DNA of 60,000 nucleotides from Nemertoderma westbladi. Its lineage: Eukaryota > Xenacoelomorpha > Nemertodermatida > Nemertodermatidae. Below the pieces are notes generated by a model. That model had not been told where the DNA came from, did no database searches, and saw only the letters and a list, made by a program, of their open reading frames with translations. Location: the NCBI GenBank assembly GCA_032718475.1, contig JAUCBJ010004634.1, positions 64,001 to 124,000 of the forward strand. Reading direction: 5' to 3'. The position numbers and the translations under genes are program-made. Of this stretch, positions 29,685 to 42,011 are shown in pieces (the stretch's first letter is position 1; every line of letters starts with the position of its first letter).

Positions 29685-30520
29685 ATTCACCTTAAGCGAC
29701 CCCACTAATTGAGATTTAATTAATTATCTAAAAATGATATCGATTTACGTCTCAATCGCACTGTTGAATGTAAAAGTTATACTTATTGTTATATTAAATA
29801 AAATATAAATAAAAACTGATAACAGTACTTTGTGATGGGTGATGAAAGATGAAAGCTTATGTGTGCAAATCTTATGTCGGGCCTTAAAAGTACACATTAT
29901 TTACATTTGAGTTCAGCATGCTTGAGTGCACAGTAGGCTACAACGAAAGCAATTACTATACAGGCCTCTGCCTCTGCTAATGCACATAAAAAGATGTAGG
30001 AATAGAATATGAAATAGCATCGCACGAATCAAATTAAAAACAATCAGACACAATTTACTTTTATTTTCTTCCATAGATAAGAAGTAGGAGTTCGTTTACC
30101 AGTACCTATGTGAAATAAAAAGTCTAAATGATGATTATTAAAAGTTCATAGGTATTTCGTTGTCGAAATAATATGGCCGGGTGAACGCTTGTAGGTTTTC
30201 CATCCTGTTCTGTAAAGGGAAAGCACAGTATATATGGCTTGGCAACTACGCTACACAGCTATTTATTGTAGCGGGATCTACTGTAACTTCATCAACAAAT
30301 CAGGGAATCGTAGCAATAGGGTTGGTGCGCGAAAAAATTGTTGGGCTAGAAACAATCGAATAAGGGGTAACAAGGTGCCCTGAATCGAGTAGCGGGGTGT
30401 GTTTTTTGTAAAAACACGTGGAAACGGTCTAAATGGCGGGTTTAAGTAAGAGCGGGAAGCCAATTTTGAAAATCGGCTGTGATTGGCTGCTACATATTTG
30501 ACGTCATTATGCGCAGTGAT
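29685..30520. other. No gene or repeat recognised
   Basis: AT-rich sequence with a few short open frames without start context or family resemblance. A 60-codon frame at 30181-30363 has no support. Confidence 0.5.
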
Positions 30521-30529
30521 CTGATAATT

Positions 30530-30650
30530 TTTTATCTTGGTTTCTATGGAGAGAGATTTTCGATCGATTCAAATACACATTAAATCTCAATCATTTCACA
30601 CGTGGCTTATACCAATTGAAAGCGGAGAGTCTTGCGCGTCTTTTGACACT
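30530..30650. repeat. Inverted partner of 39370-39490
   Basis: The stretch from TTTCTATGGAGAG through TTCAAATACACATTAAA to GCGCGTCTTTTGACAC matches the reverse complement of 39370-39490 over about 115 bp with moderate divergence. The pair brackets 9 kb that includes the hAT relic and the 48-bp satellite. It may be two fragments of one repeat family instead of the ends of a single element. Confidence 0.55.
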
Positions 30651-31800
30651 AAAATTAATTAAATTCATGATGAGGAACATTGATAAATAGATGTATTCAT
30701 CTGTATTTCCAGCAGCAATACCGGTACTGCATTCCATTCTGTATTGATTAGGGTAGATTAGATTTAAAATAACACTACTCCATTGATTGGGCCAAATTCG
30801 TCTGGGCTGTAAAACACAATAAGCGGGTGGTAATTAACTGTTGCCGATATACAGTAGGAGTAGGCTAAGGTTTAATTAGGGTTGGTTGAGGCCTGATCAA
30901 CAAACAAATCCTTACAAAAATAATAAACCATAATATTTACAAGTCCTTAAAAGATATCACCCTGCTCCATAGCCCGGAAAATTCAAATGATAGAAATGTA
31001 GGTGTACCTAGGCGTAGGTGTAGCGTTTGCACTGCTTTGTCAGTACCGGTATACTGCGCTTCTATAAGGCTGTTGTTAGTACTGCAGTACTGCAGTACCG
31101 TTACTGTGTACCGGCACGGGAAGCCGGGTGCGGAGACGAAGAATGCCAGCAGTAGGAGAGTGTTAGTTTGTTAGCATTGTGTATGCCATATACTGTTAGT
31201 GGAGATTTGGCGGTTAAGCTCCAGGTCAATTGAATTAAGTAACTTGTAATCCTGCGACCGGGTTTTTTTTAACCAGTTAACATCTATCCACCAAGGCGTT
31301 TGTTTAGTTTCCAAAGATATACCGGTATTCTAATATATAAATACCAATGTTTAAACTTGAAGTTTATAAATACCTATCTGATACTGGGACTGGCAGTAAT
31401 AATATTTATTTAATATGGTGCATTATCGGTTGAGGGATATCTTCAACATGGCCGTTAAATCGCCCAAGTTTCATCACTAAACACACTAAAATAATAGTTT
31501 TTAATAACGCCTTTGCCCATGGGTGAGTTATATTTTACGCATAATTCAACGCCTTTGCCCATGGGTGAGTTATATTTTACGCATAATTCAAGTGGTAACT
31601 TGTCTGCTTGGGTAGGCCTACCCTGTCCTGTACTGCAATATTTGACAATGCAATGCAACACCAGTAACTTTTAACATAAGTAAAGAGGATTAAAAATTTG
31701 TTTGAAAATAATAAATACTGAAACAAAATATCAGGAAAATCACAAATGTAATAAATAAATATTAATATTAGGCCTAAATAAATAAATATTAATAAAATAA
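30651..31800. other. No gene seen; short tandem duplication at 31505-31590
   Basis: A 43-bp unit (AACGCCTTTGCCCATGGGTG ...) is present twice in tandem at 31505-31547 and 31548-31590. ACCGGTA-type words occur at about 30719, 31046 and 31319. Nothing coding is supported. Confidence 0.6.
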
Positions 31801-31802
31801 AT

Positions 31803-32897
31803 GTTATATAAATACACCATAACCCGTAATATAGTGTCATTTTCTGATGCTTCACATTAGTCATTATAATAATTATTATTATAATAACCATTATTATTAT
31901 TATTAGCCATTATTAGCAAGTCGTAGGACTTGATTACTGTAAGAATTGTTGGCTGATTGACTGGCTGGCTGACTGACTGATCTACAGCCAAAACTACTCT
32001 AACGATTTTGATGAAATTTTCACAGCATCTAGATACCGCGATTCTAAGGTCTCTGGTATATCCGCTATTTCGTCCATGAGCCGTTGGCTCGAAAAATAGA
32101 CATAAACGAAAAAAACGCCATTGGCGCAATGGTAAAATAACACCAATGACAGCTTGTTGATGGAATTTACATTTGATTGATGACTTCCGACTTGCTTAAC
32201 GGCGTCTTGACGCCGTCTCTAGTTATATTTTTATATCAATATAGAAAGCTTGCGTTGCAAGGATTCCAAATATGTAACAATATCTGAATTTCGTTAAGAA
32301 ACAGCTGAGAAATAGGCGTTCAAGGATTGCAAGAATTATTGTTTGCTGAAGGCCATTTTATTCTATTTAATAAATACACAATGTTCTGGAATATTTTGTT
32401 TATGTATGAATAGCTAGGCAATATAGATATTGGATAGGAATACCGCTGTTGCCCACCAACTCGTACAATAAAATAATACTGTGTATTTTTTTATTATAAT
32501 AAATGGCGTTCAGCGAACAATACCTCTTGCAATCTTTAAATGCTTATATCTCAGCTGTTTCTCAACGAAATTCAGATAATGTTACATATTTGGAAACCTT
32601 GCAACGCAAGCTTTCTGATGATATAAAATAAAAATGACTCTAATGGGAAGAATGGCCACGGTACGGAGGGTGCGATTTCGCAAAAGATACTTTTTTAAAA
32701 CGCTTATAAAAAAATTTATAGCAAAATCGAAAATTCCGGCTTCATGTGGACATCGACCTCGATGGTGAGTGGAAATAGTTGTGTTTCAAATTTCAAGCAA
32801 TATGATAAAGATTTGTAGAAAAAGTGGGGGGGGGGGGGGGGGGGGGGTCCGTGTCATCAGAAAATGACACTATTATTACGGGTCATGGTGTATAACG
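31803..32897. mobile_element. Non-autonomous element with 45-bp inverted ends
   Basis: 31803-31846 (ATACACCATAACCCGTAAT and GTGTCATTTTCTGATG) is the reverse complement of 32852-32897 with a few differences. The 1.1-kb interior has no gene. It holds a second, larger inverted repeat (32221-32637), a 22-G run (32826-32847) and hairpin-rich words such as CGGCGTCTTGACGCCGTC. It could be one element, or an older foldback element inside a younger one. Confidence 0.6.
32221..32637. repeat. Foldback: inverted arms of about 160 bp with a 92-bp spacer
   Basis: 32221-32386 and 32478-32637 are reverse complements at high identity, sharing AAGCTTGCGTTGCAAGG, GAAACAGCTGAGAAATA and a TGTGTATTTATT word at the inner ends. 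A transcript would form a long hairpin. No coding content. Confidence 0.8.
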
Positions 32898-34400
32898 CCA
32901 CTAACTTACAAATAATTTAATGATACCTAAAATGTGAATTCGATATATAATACTGTAGTAGATAATATCGTGAAGTTAAATTACAGTATTTCCCGTTATT
33001 GCTGTTTTGTGACAAATGTTTTGCGATTTATTTACTACCAATATATAAATATTATTTATTAGATGGCGCCAACCAGAATATCATCATTATCAAGGATACA
33101 GGACAACTCTGGCCATCAGTCATGGACCAAACGTTACGGTGTGGAGAGCCAGCGGGAAAACGAGCACCAGGACTCCGATAACTATACATTGAAAATGTCA
33201 AGGGAGTTCGTCTTCGACAGAATATTCATTGTTGGTGCTTCGTGGTATAGTCAGAGTCATCGTCAATGTCCCATAGGTATCTCCAATATGCTGAGTTTTC
33301 TATCGAGATAGTCATTGGTGTACTGGAGCCCGTTATACTGGAGAGGTTCCTCTCCAACGCGTTGGAGAACCCAATAGTGAACATCCGATTCCCATTCCAA
33401 CCAGCCACCCAAACGGTCGGTCCCTGACTCCTTTGGCTCTCTCAACTACCAGGTCGTGTACCAGCAGTACCGGTTCCACAACCAGCAACTGGTTATTAAT
33501 TCCGCAATGGTTGTCTGATTGTGGACCCGACCTTCTCGAGAGAGCTCTGTGACAACGATCCAATTAAACCCTGTGTAGAGAGACCCCCGTAGGCTGGATG
33601 GTCGGTTTCTGCTCAGATCATACTGGAAACAGAAAATGACGCAATTGATTTTGGTTACTAATGTTGCAACAGGTTGATGGCGAAGTTGTTCGTTCATTTC
33701 CCTGCCGTCGCTGGAACATCCCGCATCCTTTGAGCAATTGAGCAACAGGGCCTTACAGTCTGAGGACGGCTGTTCAAAGCATCATGGACAGAGGGATGTC
33801 ATAAACACCAATGGTGGTAGGACTGTATCAGGTTGGTTTAAGTGCGCCAGCATAAAGGAGGAGGGAACTTCGATCGTTGTTTACGAAGTCCACATCGCCC
33901 AGCAGCCATCCTCCAACTAACCCGCAAGGTTGACAACATCAACACCCTCAAATACCGCCGTCAAACCATCGCCCCAGACCCTGGAGTGCAGCATCGGAAT
34001 CTTATTGATATTTATTCTACTTGTACATTGGGAATGGCCAGAGATCGTTAGGACCTTTAGTAGTATGTGATGGCATCAGCTCTGCAATTTATAATTACGC
34101 ATCACGATGGCAAAAGAGATATAGTAACACGAGCAATGCTACTGCTTTATCTTGCCACTTTGCATTATATTACAGCTCCAACATTATTCTAGCACTAAAA
34201 AAAATTCAAAATTAGTTAAATAAACGTTGTGCAATGTAAAAAATATAAAACATATAGATTTTAGGATTTGCGTAACTTTAGATAGAAAAAAATATACAAG
34301 CTCTCTGTGAACTTTTGATTTGATCGATTTGATTTGATATCCGCCACTGACTTGGATTCATTGCAGTCCTCTATATTGCCCGCAGTTGTCTTTTGCATTT
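32898..34400. other. No intact gene; possible decayed upstream part of the hAT relic
   Basis: Mixed short frames on both strands, 60-100 codons, none with recognisable motifs. Its position directly upstream of the hAT C-terminal relic makes a decayed N-terminal part plausible, but I could not follow the homology. Confidence 0.4.
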
Positions 34401-34403
34401 TAA

Positions 34404-35158
34404 AGGCATTGCCAAGTCTCTGCAGGAACAGTCTTCAATCAAGTGTCTCTTGTTGTAAGAGAAACTCTCTCGGATGTTCGAAACAATATAGATGAATTCC
34501 ACAATAAACAATTCAATGAAGCGAGAAAGATGGCCAATACACTTGACATTGCTGTGGAGAAGCCCCAGACATGTATCAGACAAACCAAGTACAATAATGT
34601 ACCCGCCAAGGATCCTAGTGAATATTATTGGAGATTTGTTACAATCCCACTGATCAATCATCTAATATTAGAAATGGTTACTCGGTTCACATGCTTACAT
34701 GAGAGCGCGACTATGGGACTTATAGTTGTTCCTTCCATGATGACAGCCAGACCATCCATCAATTAATTCGAATTATATTTTCATCTCTTTTCATCTCGTC
34801 TACAAGCACCGCCTAGCAAGTGAGATCCACCTGTGATTCAAGATATGGAAAGGGCGTGAAGATGCACCAGCAACGATTGTTGACAAGGATTTTTTCCCCA
34901 ATGTGAAGCGTGTTCTACAAATACGTGCATTGTTCCTGGTAACCAGTTGTGAGTGAGAGGTGTATCGTCAATGTACTGCGCCTCCTCGAAACATACCTCA
35001 GGTCGACAATGGACCAACATAGATTTACATCTCTTGCACAAATGTATGTCCCTCGTGAAATTGACATAAACTACGATGATGTTGTCAAAGAGTTTGATAG
35101 GGCCCCACGCGGTTTCTACTTCCCAATGTTCTTGTCGAAATATAGAGTAAAAAGATAA
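34404..35158 (+). pseudogene. hAT-superfamily transposase, C-terminal relic
   Basis: A plus-strand open stretch up to 34764 includes RNNIDEFHNKQFNEARKMAN, RQTKYNNVPAKDPSEYYWRF and NHLILEMVTRF. Homology resumes with LASEIHL, FKIWKGREDAPATIVDK and FPNVKRVLQIRALFLVTSCE, then in another frame RLLETYLRSTMDQHRF and EIDINYDDVVKEF. The motif order (R.N.P...EYYRR...PFLDHL...ELE.RF, then PNV..L......T...ER......LKTYLRSTM) is that of hAT transposases of the ZMYM1/P52rIPK-like type, the last being the dimerisation region. A frame break after 34764, an in-frame TGA near 34830 and a frameshift near 34950 make it non-functional. The catalytic N-terminal half is not recognised. Confidence 0.7.
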
Positions 35159-35159
35159 G

Positions 35160-36860
35160 AGTTTGTAACTTATTATTAATATTATACCCATTGATCATAT
35201 TACAATATTATTATATACTCAATGGGGCGATATACACAAAAGTGGCCAAACCAGTGTCATTTTTTGGGAAAAAATAAAGTTTCTCAAAACCCAACATATG
35301 ATATATATTCTGAAAGCTCAGAGTCCGTAGAATTCAATGCGAGTATTGGCCGACCTTAAATATGATCTGTAAAAAAATATACTGCTTGTCCCTTCCTGTC
35401 CACTTCCTGTAACCATTATTTTAACACATTTTCTAGGATAATTTGTTACAGGCGTGGGACCCTTCCTTGCCTGTAACCTTCCATGTAAATGTAATGAGAG
35501 CCGGTTACAGGTGGGGGGAAGTTTTATGGTACGACTGACACTGCCAAACACACATTATAAATGCTGCGTATGACCATTATACATAAAATGATAGCATTTT
35601 CAAGGAGGATTTCAGAACTGTTATTGTTTTACCGAGGTACCAATTATATGCGATTTTATCAGCTTTAACGTTAGTTACAGGGGGGGACAGTTTATGGTTT
35701 TCCCTCCCGATCTGAGGCTCTTCAAACTCACATATTTTCAAAAGTTTTTAATGAATTTGTATAATTGTTTTTGTGTGTTAGAGCTGAGTAATTACGGATT
35801 CTTAAAAAAAAATTTCAAGGTGTGCCTGTAACCACAATTCCCGTTATTCTATTTTTGCCATTGGGTGGGGACATTTTTAGTGGTGTAGTAGAAAACAAAA
35901 TGTTCCAGTATCTCCTATATGCTAACTATACATCTACAGACTATGATGTTTCTTAAAATTAATAGACAAATTTTCGAGCTTTCATTTGGTATATAAAATA
36001 TTAACTTCTATTGACATCAGATAGAAAGAAACTAGAGCTCCTTATTTAACTTCTCCTAATCATTGTTTTTGTCAAAAATCACGTTTTCCGTGGTTTTTGA
36101 CGATATCAAGCAAAATTTAATACTATTTATTTGCAGTAGCGTTTAGCAAACATGGTATCCTAGATTCCTGATGAAAATGTCAACCTGTAACATTTTATTT
36201 CATGAGATTTCATTCAGTAGAAATGGAATTAAAATGGAATTACAACTCTCACTTTTTTGTATGTTTTGGCCACTTTTTTGTATACTGTAGTGCTCCCAAT
36301 GATATTTATATAGTTTTAATGGGTTTTATTGTGTATAAATAGTTGTACTGTTTTGTTCTGTTTCATATGGTTTTAATTCTGTAATGTCAGAAAACTCAAA
36401 AATAACACCAAAAAATATTTTTTTAATTTTTATCGCCCCGAATTCCCTACCCCCCCCCCCCCCCCCCCCGTGTCCAAGTTTGTCCGGTAACCCAACACCC
36501 CCCACGTAGTTCGGATGTCTGAATTTAAAAACGAAAAAAGGTTACATTATTATTATTAATTATATTATTATAGGCCTATATAATTATAATAATAGACGTA
36601 CAGGAACTGGTACCTACTGTATAAACTCAAAATACTGTAGAGATTGTTGTTTCATATTGGAGATCACATGCTAGACAAGTGGTCAAAGGTATGCCCCTAA
36701 CTTACCGGTAATATCTACATCCCGACAGCAAACTGCTCGTTTTAAAGAAGACATGTTTAATTATTTCATTGAATAAATTATTGGTCTTTAACTTTTAAAT
36801 AAATCAGCTGGTGACCATCTATCTATTTACATATTCTCTACCTGTTTTCCTGTAGTGTCT
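35160..36860. other. No gene seen; repeats of TGTAACC words and a 20-C run
   Basis: AT-rich. Several CCTGTAACC/GGTTACAGG words lie between 35395 and 35830, and CCACTTTTTTGTAT words at 36250-36290 resemble the complement of 35225-35245. A run of 20 C lies at 36450-36469. No coding or RNA gene supported. Confidence 0.5.
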
Positions 36861-36867
36861 GTGGTCT

Positions 36868-37170
36868 ATGACTCCTATATTTGACTTACTAAGAGACATT
36901 TCGCAACAATACACGCCACATAGCGGAGCATACTGGCATTATCAAACTCTTACAGGCCGTTTTAGTCCACCCCCTGACTCAGCAGTATTCAATCATTCTG
37001 TCGAATGTGATCATCATATCAGAGCTACTCACTCTAGTATCATAGGCTCAACCAGAAATTATTTTGAACTCCATGTCAATGAAACGTTGTTAATAATTAA
37101 GAAGCTTACACCGACCTGCCGACCCTCAAGGCCTCGACACACAGTTACTTATTACATTCAACTTAAACGC
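36868..37170 (+). other. Open frame leading into the 48-bp satellite (doubtful CDS)
   Basis: An ATG at 36868 opens a frame of about 100 codons before the satellite that then continues through all units (552 codons in total). The unique part (MTPIFDLLRDISQQYT ..., HIRATHSSIIGSTRNYF) resembles nothing I know. A TTTCCTGTAG acceptor-like sequence lies just upstream at 36847-36856. Codon context gives no support and the satellite would be open by chance, so I rate coding as unlikely but testable. Confidence 0.2.
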
Positions 37171-38489
37171 CTGAAGGCCCTTATTCAGTACAAAATAACG
37201 CAGTGGTGGGAGCCCTGCCTGAAGGCCCTTATTCAGTACAAAATAACGCAGTGGTGGGAGCCCTGCCTGAAGGCCCTTATTCAGTACAAAATAACGCAGT
37301 GGTGGGAGCCCTGCCTGAAGGCCCTTATTCAGTACAAAATAACGCAGTGGTGGGAGCCCTGCCTGAAGGCCCTTATTCAGTACAAAATAACGCAGTGGTG
37401 GGAGCCCTGCCTGAAGGCCCTTATTCAGTACAAAATAACGCAGTGGTGGGAGCCCTGCCTGAAGGCCCTTATTCAGTACAAAATAACGCAGTGGTGGGAG
37501 CCCTGCCTGAAGGCCCTTATTCAGTACAAAATAACGCAGTGGTGGGAGCCCTGCCTGAAGGCCCTTATTCAGTACAAAATAACGCAGTGGTGGGAGCCCT
37601 GCCTGAAGGCCCTTATTCAGTACAAAATAACGCAGTGGTGGGAGCCCTGCCTGAAGGCCCTTATTCAGTACAAAATAACGCAGTGGTGGGAGCCCTGCCT
37701 GAAGGCCCTTATTCAGTACAAAATAACGCAGTGGTGGGAGCCCTGCCTGAAGGCCCTTATTCAGTACAAAATAACGCAGTGGTGGGAGCCCTGCCTGAAG
37801 GCCCTTATTCAGTACAAAATAACGCAGTGGTGGGAGCCCTGCCTGAAGGCCCTTATTCAGTACAAAATAACGCAGTGGTGGGAGCCCTGCCTGAAGGCCC
37901 TTATTCAGTACAAAATAACGCAGTGGTGGGAGCCCTGCCTGAAGGCCCTTATTCAGTACAAAATAACGCAGTGGTGGGAGCCCTGCCTGAAGGCCCTTAT
38001 TCAGTACAAAATAACGCAGTGGTGGGAGCCCTGCCTGAAGGCCCTTATTCAGTACAAAATAACGCAGTGGTGGGAGCCCTGCCTGAAGGCCCTTATTCAG
38101 TACAAAATAACGCAGTGGTGGGAGCCCTGCCTGAAGGCCCTTATTCAGTACAAAATAACGCAGTGGTGGGAGCCCTGCCTGAAGGCCCTTATTCAGTACA
38201 AAATAACGCAGTGGTGGGAGCCCTGCCTGAAGGCCCTTATTCAGTACAAAATAACGCAGTGGTGGGAGCCCTGCCTGAAGGCCCTTATTCAGTACAAAAT
38301 AACGCAGTGGTGGGAGCCCTGCCTGAAGGCCCTTATTCAGTACAAAATAACGCAGTGGTGGGAGCCCTGCCTGAAGGCCCTTATTCAGTACAAAATAACG
38401 CAGTGGTGGGAGCCCTGCCTGAAGGCCCTTATTCAGTACAAAATAACGCAGTGGTGGGAGCCCTGCCTGAAGGCCCTTATTCAGTACAA
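37171..38489 (+). repeat. 48-bp satellite, 27 apparently perfect units plus 23 nt
   Basis: The unit is CTGAAGGCCCTTATTCAG, TACAAAATAACGCAG and TGGTGGGAGCCCTGC. From 37171 to 38466 are exactly 27 x 48 bp, with no base difference noticed by eye, and the translations are uniform in two frames. A partial 28th unit follows. The unit length is a multiple of three and at least two forward frames and one reverse frame lack stops, so overlapping long frames appear (LKALIQYKITQWWEPC and VGALPEGPYSVQNNAV). Flanks carry no recognisable gene. The CTGAAGGCCCTTATTCAG part is an imperfect palindrome. Uniformity implies very recent amplification or strong homogenisation. Confidence 0.95.
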
Positions 38490-38925
38490 TCCCCCTTTCG
38501 TAGCTACTGTCTCCTGCATTCCTTGACCGATTTTCTACTTAGTCATTACTTCAAGTCATTAATATTATATTAATACTGTAATAGACTGCACGCATAAAAT
38601 ATGTTCAAAGTATTATGAGTTTTAATTGATTAGAAGCGGTAAACGAATAATTAACATACAATACCTATGTGTGCGAGTCGATGAGGATGTCGTTTACACC
38701 ACTTGTCGGCACCGCAGAAGGTAAGGAAAACCAACACATCTTCATATATCACCTCGTAGAGAAGAAAAAGAGTTATGACAACTGAAGAGATCGGAAGTTA
38801 ATATAAGATGATGGATATGTCTACATGGGATGAGAGTAAAAAATCGGCTTATGCAAAAGCAATACGAAACCAAATAGAATTGACACAAGCGAAGAAACAA
38901 AACAAAGAAGGGATGGAACGCGGTC
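38490..38925. other. No gene supported
   Basis: Contains a 69-codon frame at 38808-39014 (MMDMSTWDESKKSAYAKA ...) whose last third is only translated GC-rich repeat. Nothing else recognised. Confidence 0.45.
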
Positions 38926-38931
38926 GCGGCA

Positions 38932-39011
38932 GAGATGGACAAGGGCTGGTTTTTCACGGCCCGGCCCGTTGGGTCTCGGCCCGCCACGGCCTGGCCCGGG
39001 CCCGGGCCCGT
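38932..39011 (+). repeat. GC-rich CGGGCC segment, possible hAT terminus
   Basis: CAGAGATGGACAAGGGCTGG, then TTTTTCACGG and a run of GGCCCG/CGGGCC words. A CAGnGATGG-type start followed by a CGGGCC-rich stretch is seen at the ends of some hAT elements. No matching opposite end was found, so this stays tentative. Confidence 0.3.
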
Positions 39012-39369
39012 TAATTTTGATTTTTTAAACATGACAGCATAAAGTAAAATTTTCTAGGCTCTACTATTTAAGTAAATATGTACAGTACAGTATATGTGAG
39101 TCTGAGTCCTGTATATAGCAAAGGTACATTACAAAGTTAAACAAAGGTACATTACAAAGTTAAACAAAGGCACAAATAAATCATGAAACAACCCTAGTTA
39201 CAGGAAAATTAAATATAAATATTTAATTTAATTTTGTGTTAAAAAATGTGAAAAAAATTGTCATATTTTTGTGTTTTGTTAACTGGATAATATATTCAAC
39301 AATAGCGGGCTTTCCAATGTTTAGAATACGACCCGCCACTCTTTTCTTTGTGCTTTCTTGCAAAAAGCA

Positions 39370-39490
39370 TTTTATGACCTTTCTTCAATTATCGTGTCAA
39401 AAGACGCGCAGGACTCTCCGGTTTCTAGATAAGCCAGATGCGAAATGATTAGATTTTAATGTGTATTTGAAATGGATCGAAAATCACTCT
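39370..39490. repeat. Inverted partner of 30530-30650
   Basis: GTGTCAAAAGACGCGCAGGA through TTTAATGTGTATTTGAAAT to GATCGAAAATCACTCTTC matches the complement of the repeat at 30.5 kb. Confidence 0.55.
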
Positions 39491-40376
39491 TCATAGAACG
39501 CAAGGTTAAATTACAAGCAGCACCGATAAGAGGTCTTTAAACACAATGTTTATTATAATTACGATTATTTTTGCCAAAAATTTCCATAAACAATTTTATA
39601 TTATACATTTATGTGTTTAAGGACCTATTTAAAACTCCCTTTTCCTCACGTAACATTTTTTTTCACACACCATCACTACAACAGTATTTCGCAATATTAT
39701 AATGATAATATAAAGTTAAATTGCTGTAAACCCGAACTAACCCGAACTATAAGACGTACATTATTGCATGTAGATCTGGTTATAAAGTGATGAGTTGCAT
39801 GTACAGTACGGAAGAACTGGTTATGTTGGGTTCGTCTTGACTTTAGAAGCAGTATGTTCGCGCTTTTAGACGTTTAACAGTTTAACCTGCTAATTTAAGT
39901 GACTTCTTGAATCGACTATTGCCCTTGCTAATTAACATCAGTTGAAACCAGTCTATGCGCGGCGTATGACCCACTGTGTGAGAGACTGGATTAGGTTCTA
40001 GAGAAAGTTATTGCAGTGTAGGCTACATTGTATCATTCGATTGATCGCTACTATATAATCTCCGACAACTATATTTACTTTCGGGGAAATATTAACAGTT
40101 CCTTTGGGACGTGGCGCTTTAAGTATCAAACAGAGTTATGACTTACACTAATCACAACTGGAGGCTATAGTGTATCACAATCGCAAATAGCGCATTATTT
40201 AGGAATGCTTTATTAACCTTCGCACTACTTCACACTAATTCACACTAATGGACACTGATTTGCCGACCGTCACTAATTTTGATCATATATAAGGTGGATT
40301 GCAACTAACATACGTAGGGATTAAGAAAGTTGAGGGGTTTACGATTTCTTATCGGTATTCTCCAAATATAACATCC

Positions 40377-41519
40377 TGTTTGCGCTTTTAAGACCTTTGA
40401 CAGTTTAACCTGCCAAAATTAGAATGTCTTTTGGATGATAGATAGTCTTTAGCCTATGACGAGTATTTGATACACTACATTAGCCGAAGCCAGTCTATGC
40501 GCAATCATTCACCCGTTGGATATACCCGGGAGACTGAGTTCGGAGCTTAATGATTGATGGTGTAAGCCTACCGTATTATTCGACTGATCGTAATATATAA
40601 TCTCTGACAAATATTATTCACTTTCGGGAAATATTAACAGTTCCTTTAGGACGTGGCGCTCTAAATATGTAAACAGAGTTATGACTTAAACTAGTCACAA
40701 CGAAAAGGCTATAGATTCACGTATATGGCGCATTCTTTAGGAGATGCTTTGTTATCAGTTACACTCATACACAATGCTGCACAATACTGCACACTAATCT
40801 GCCGACCTTCACTAAATTTAGTCACGTATAAAGAGAGCAACAGACAATTTATGTTGGGCATATGAAATAGCATTAAATTCACTTCAAACCACTTAACATA
40901 GGTCGCAATCGTTTATCTGTAACCGGTCTCTCTAACCTTTAGTATATCAAGAAGGTGGGGTGTCTGACTATTGATCAGTATTCCGATATAATATTTCATC
41001 AACAAATATAATGAATAACCGACAGCAAAAGCAGTAATATTAGTAATTTATGGATAGTGAGTGAATAAGTGAGTAGATAACAGATATACGTTCTATAATT
41101 AAGCCTACTAATGTAAGACTAAAGACTGAAACACGGAGGTGCCAAAAGCCGGTGTTCTTAGGCTCTGGGCAAAAACATAACACTGAACTACTGAGTTTCT
41201 GTATCCACCTCCAACACAGAGACAAAAAACGCTCTGATTGGTCAACCGAACAACGAGAGAACAAAGAAACAAAGAAATGTCGACGTGGCAATATCAGCTG
41301 TTAGCCGTCGTCATGGTAGCGACACTGTTTTCAAGAGTATCTAGCTTATCGCGTCACGAGATTGCGGATTATGTCCTCTAAAGTACAAATACAGAAGAAA
41401 TGACTTTTATGTCCTCTAAAACACCAGTACAGCAAGGACACGGCCCTTTTATGCCTGGTAAACCAACTACAGAGTACTTTAAGGGAAAATAACCGGTTAA
41501 TGACGCAAAAGCTTTTACA
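40377..41519 (-). repeat. BEL-B 3' LTR
   Basis: 1143 bp, TGTTTGCGCTTTTAAGACC ... AAAGCTTTTACA on the plus strand. The single difference from the other LTR that I found by eye is C at 40803 against T at 55673. Confidence 0.95.
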
Positions 41520-41599
41520 CCGCTCCCAGAAAATGGGATTTAAGTCTATAAAATATAACAAATCACAGTTTCTAAAATATAAAGATACTCTAAACAGTT

Positions 41600-41920
41600 A
41601 GTCTTTCTTACGCAGACGGCGTTTACGCAGTTTTTTGAGGCTAGCAAGAGTCCTTTTCTCTTTGGGGCGAGCCACTTTACTAGGAGGGCTATAAATCCTG
41701 GGTGAAGGGTGCAATATGATTGCATCAGAAGGTGTAGGATTATGGTCGGGGTATCCGCCGTTTCGATATGCTTCTCCTCGAGCTGATTTTCCTCCGCTCG
41801 TAGCTTGATACGTTCATCCAAAACTCTCGCAGAGAATGGGGTTGTCTAAGTTCGATATCTTCTTAGAGATTCTGGATTTCACAATCGAACTGAGATAAAG
41901 ACAATTCGTTTATCGCTTGG
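41600..41920 (-). CDS. BEL-B basic 3' reading frame (one TGA)
   Basis: Minus-strand frame ISKKISNLDNPILCESFG, then an in-frame TGA, then TSGGKSARGEAYRNGGY and a basic end PKEKRTLASLKKLRKRRL before a stop. BEL-A keeps the same frame at 14092-14410 with conservative changes and no TGA, which is why I regard it as real. There is no in-frame ATG in this copy, and a TTTATCTCAG acceptor-like site precedes it. It could be a 3' exon of a spliced product. Partner exon unknown, function unknown. Confidence 0.4.
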
Positions 41921-42011
41921 ACTTGCTGTTACAACTTACGTTTATCTGAACAAATGCAGGTTTACTTTCTGATCCTTCCTTCTTTCCTTTCTGATCTTTG
42001 TAGAATAGCGT

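Noticed and set aside
37203-38573. Two overlapping ORFs of 456 and 552 codons over the 48-bp satellite
   Set aside because: Several frames are open at once, which is a property of the repeat unit and not of a gene.
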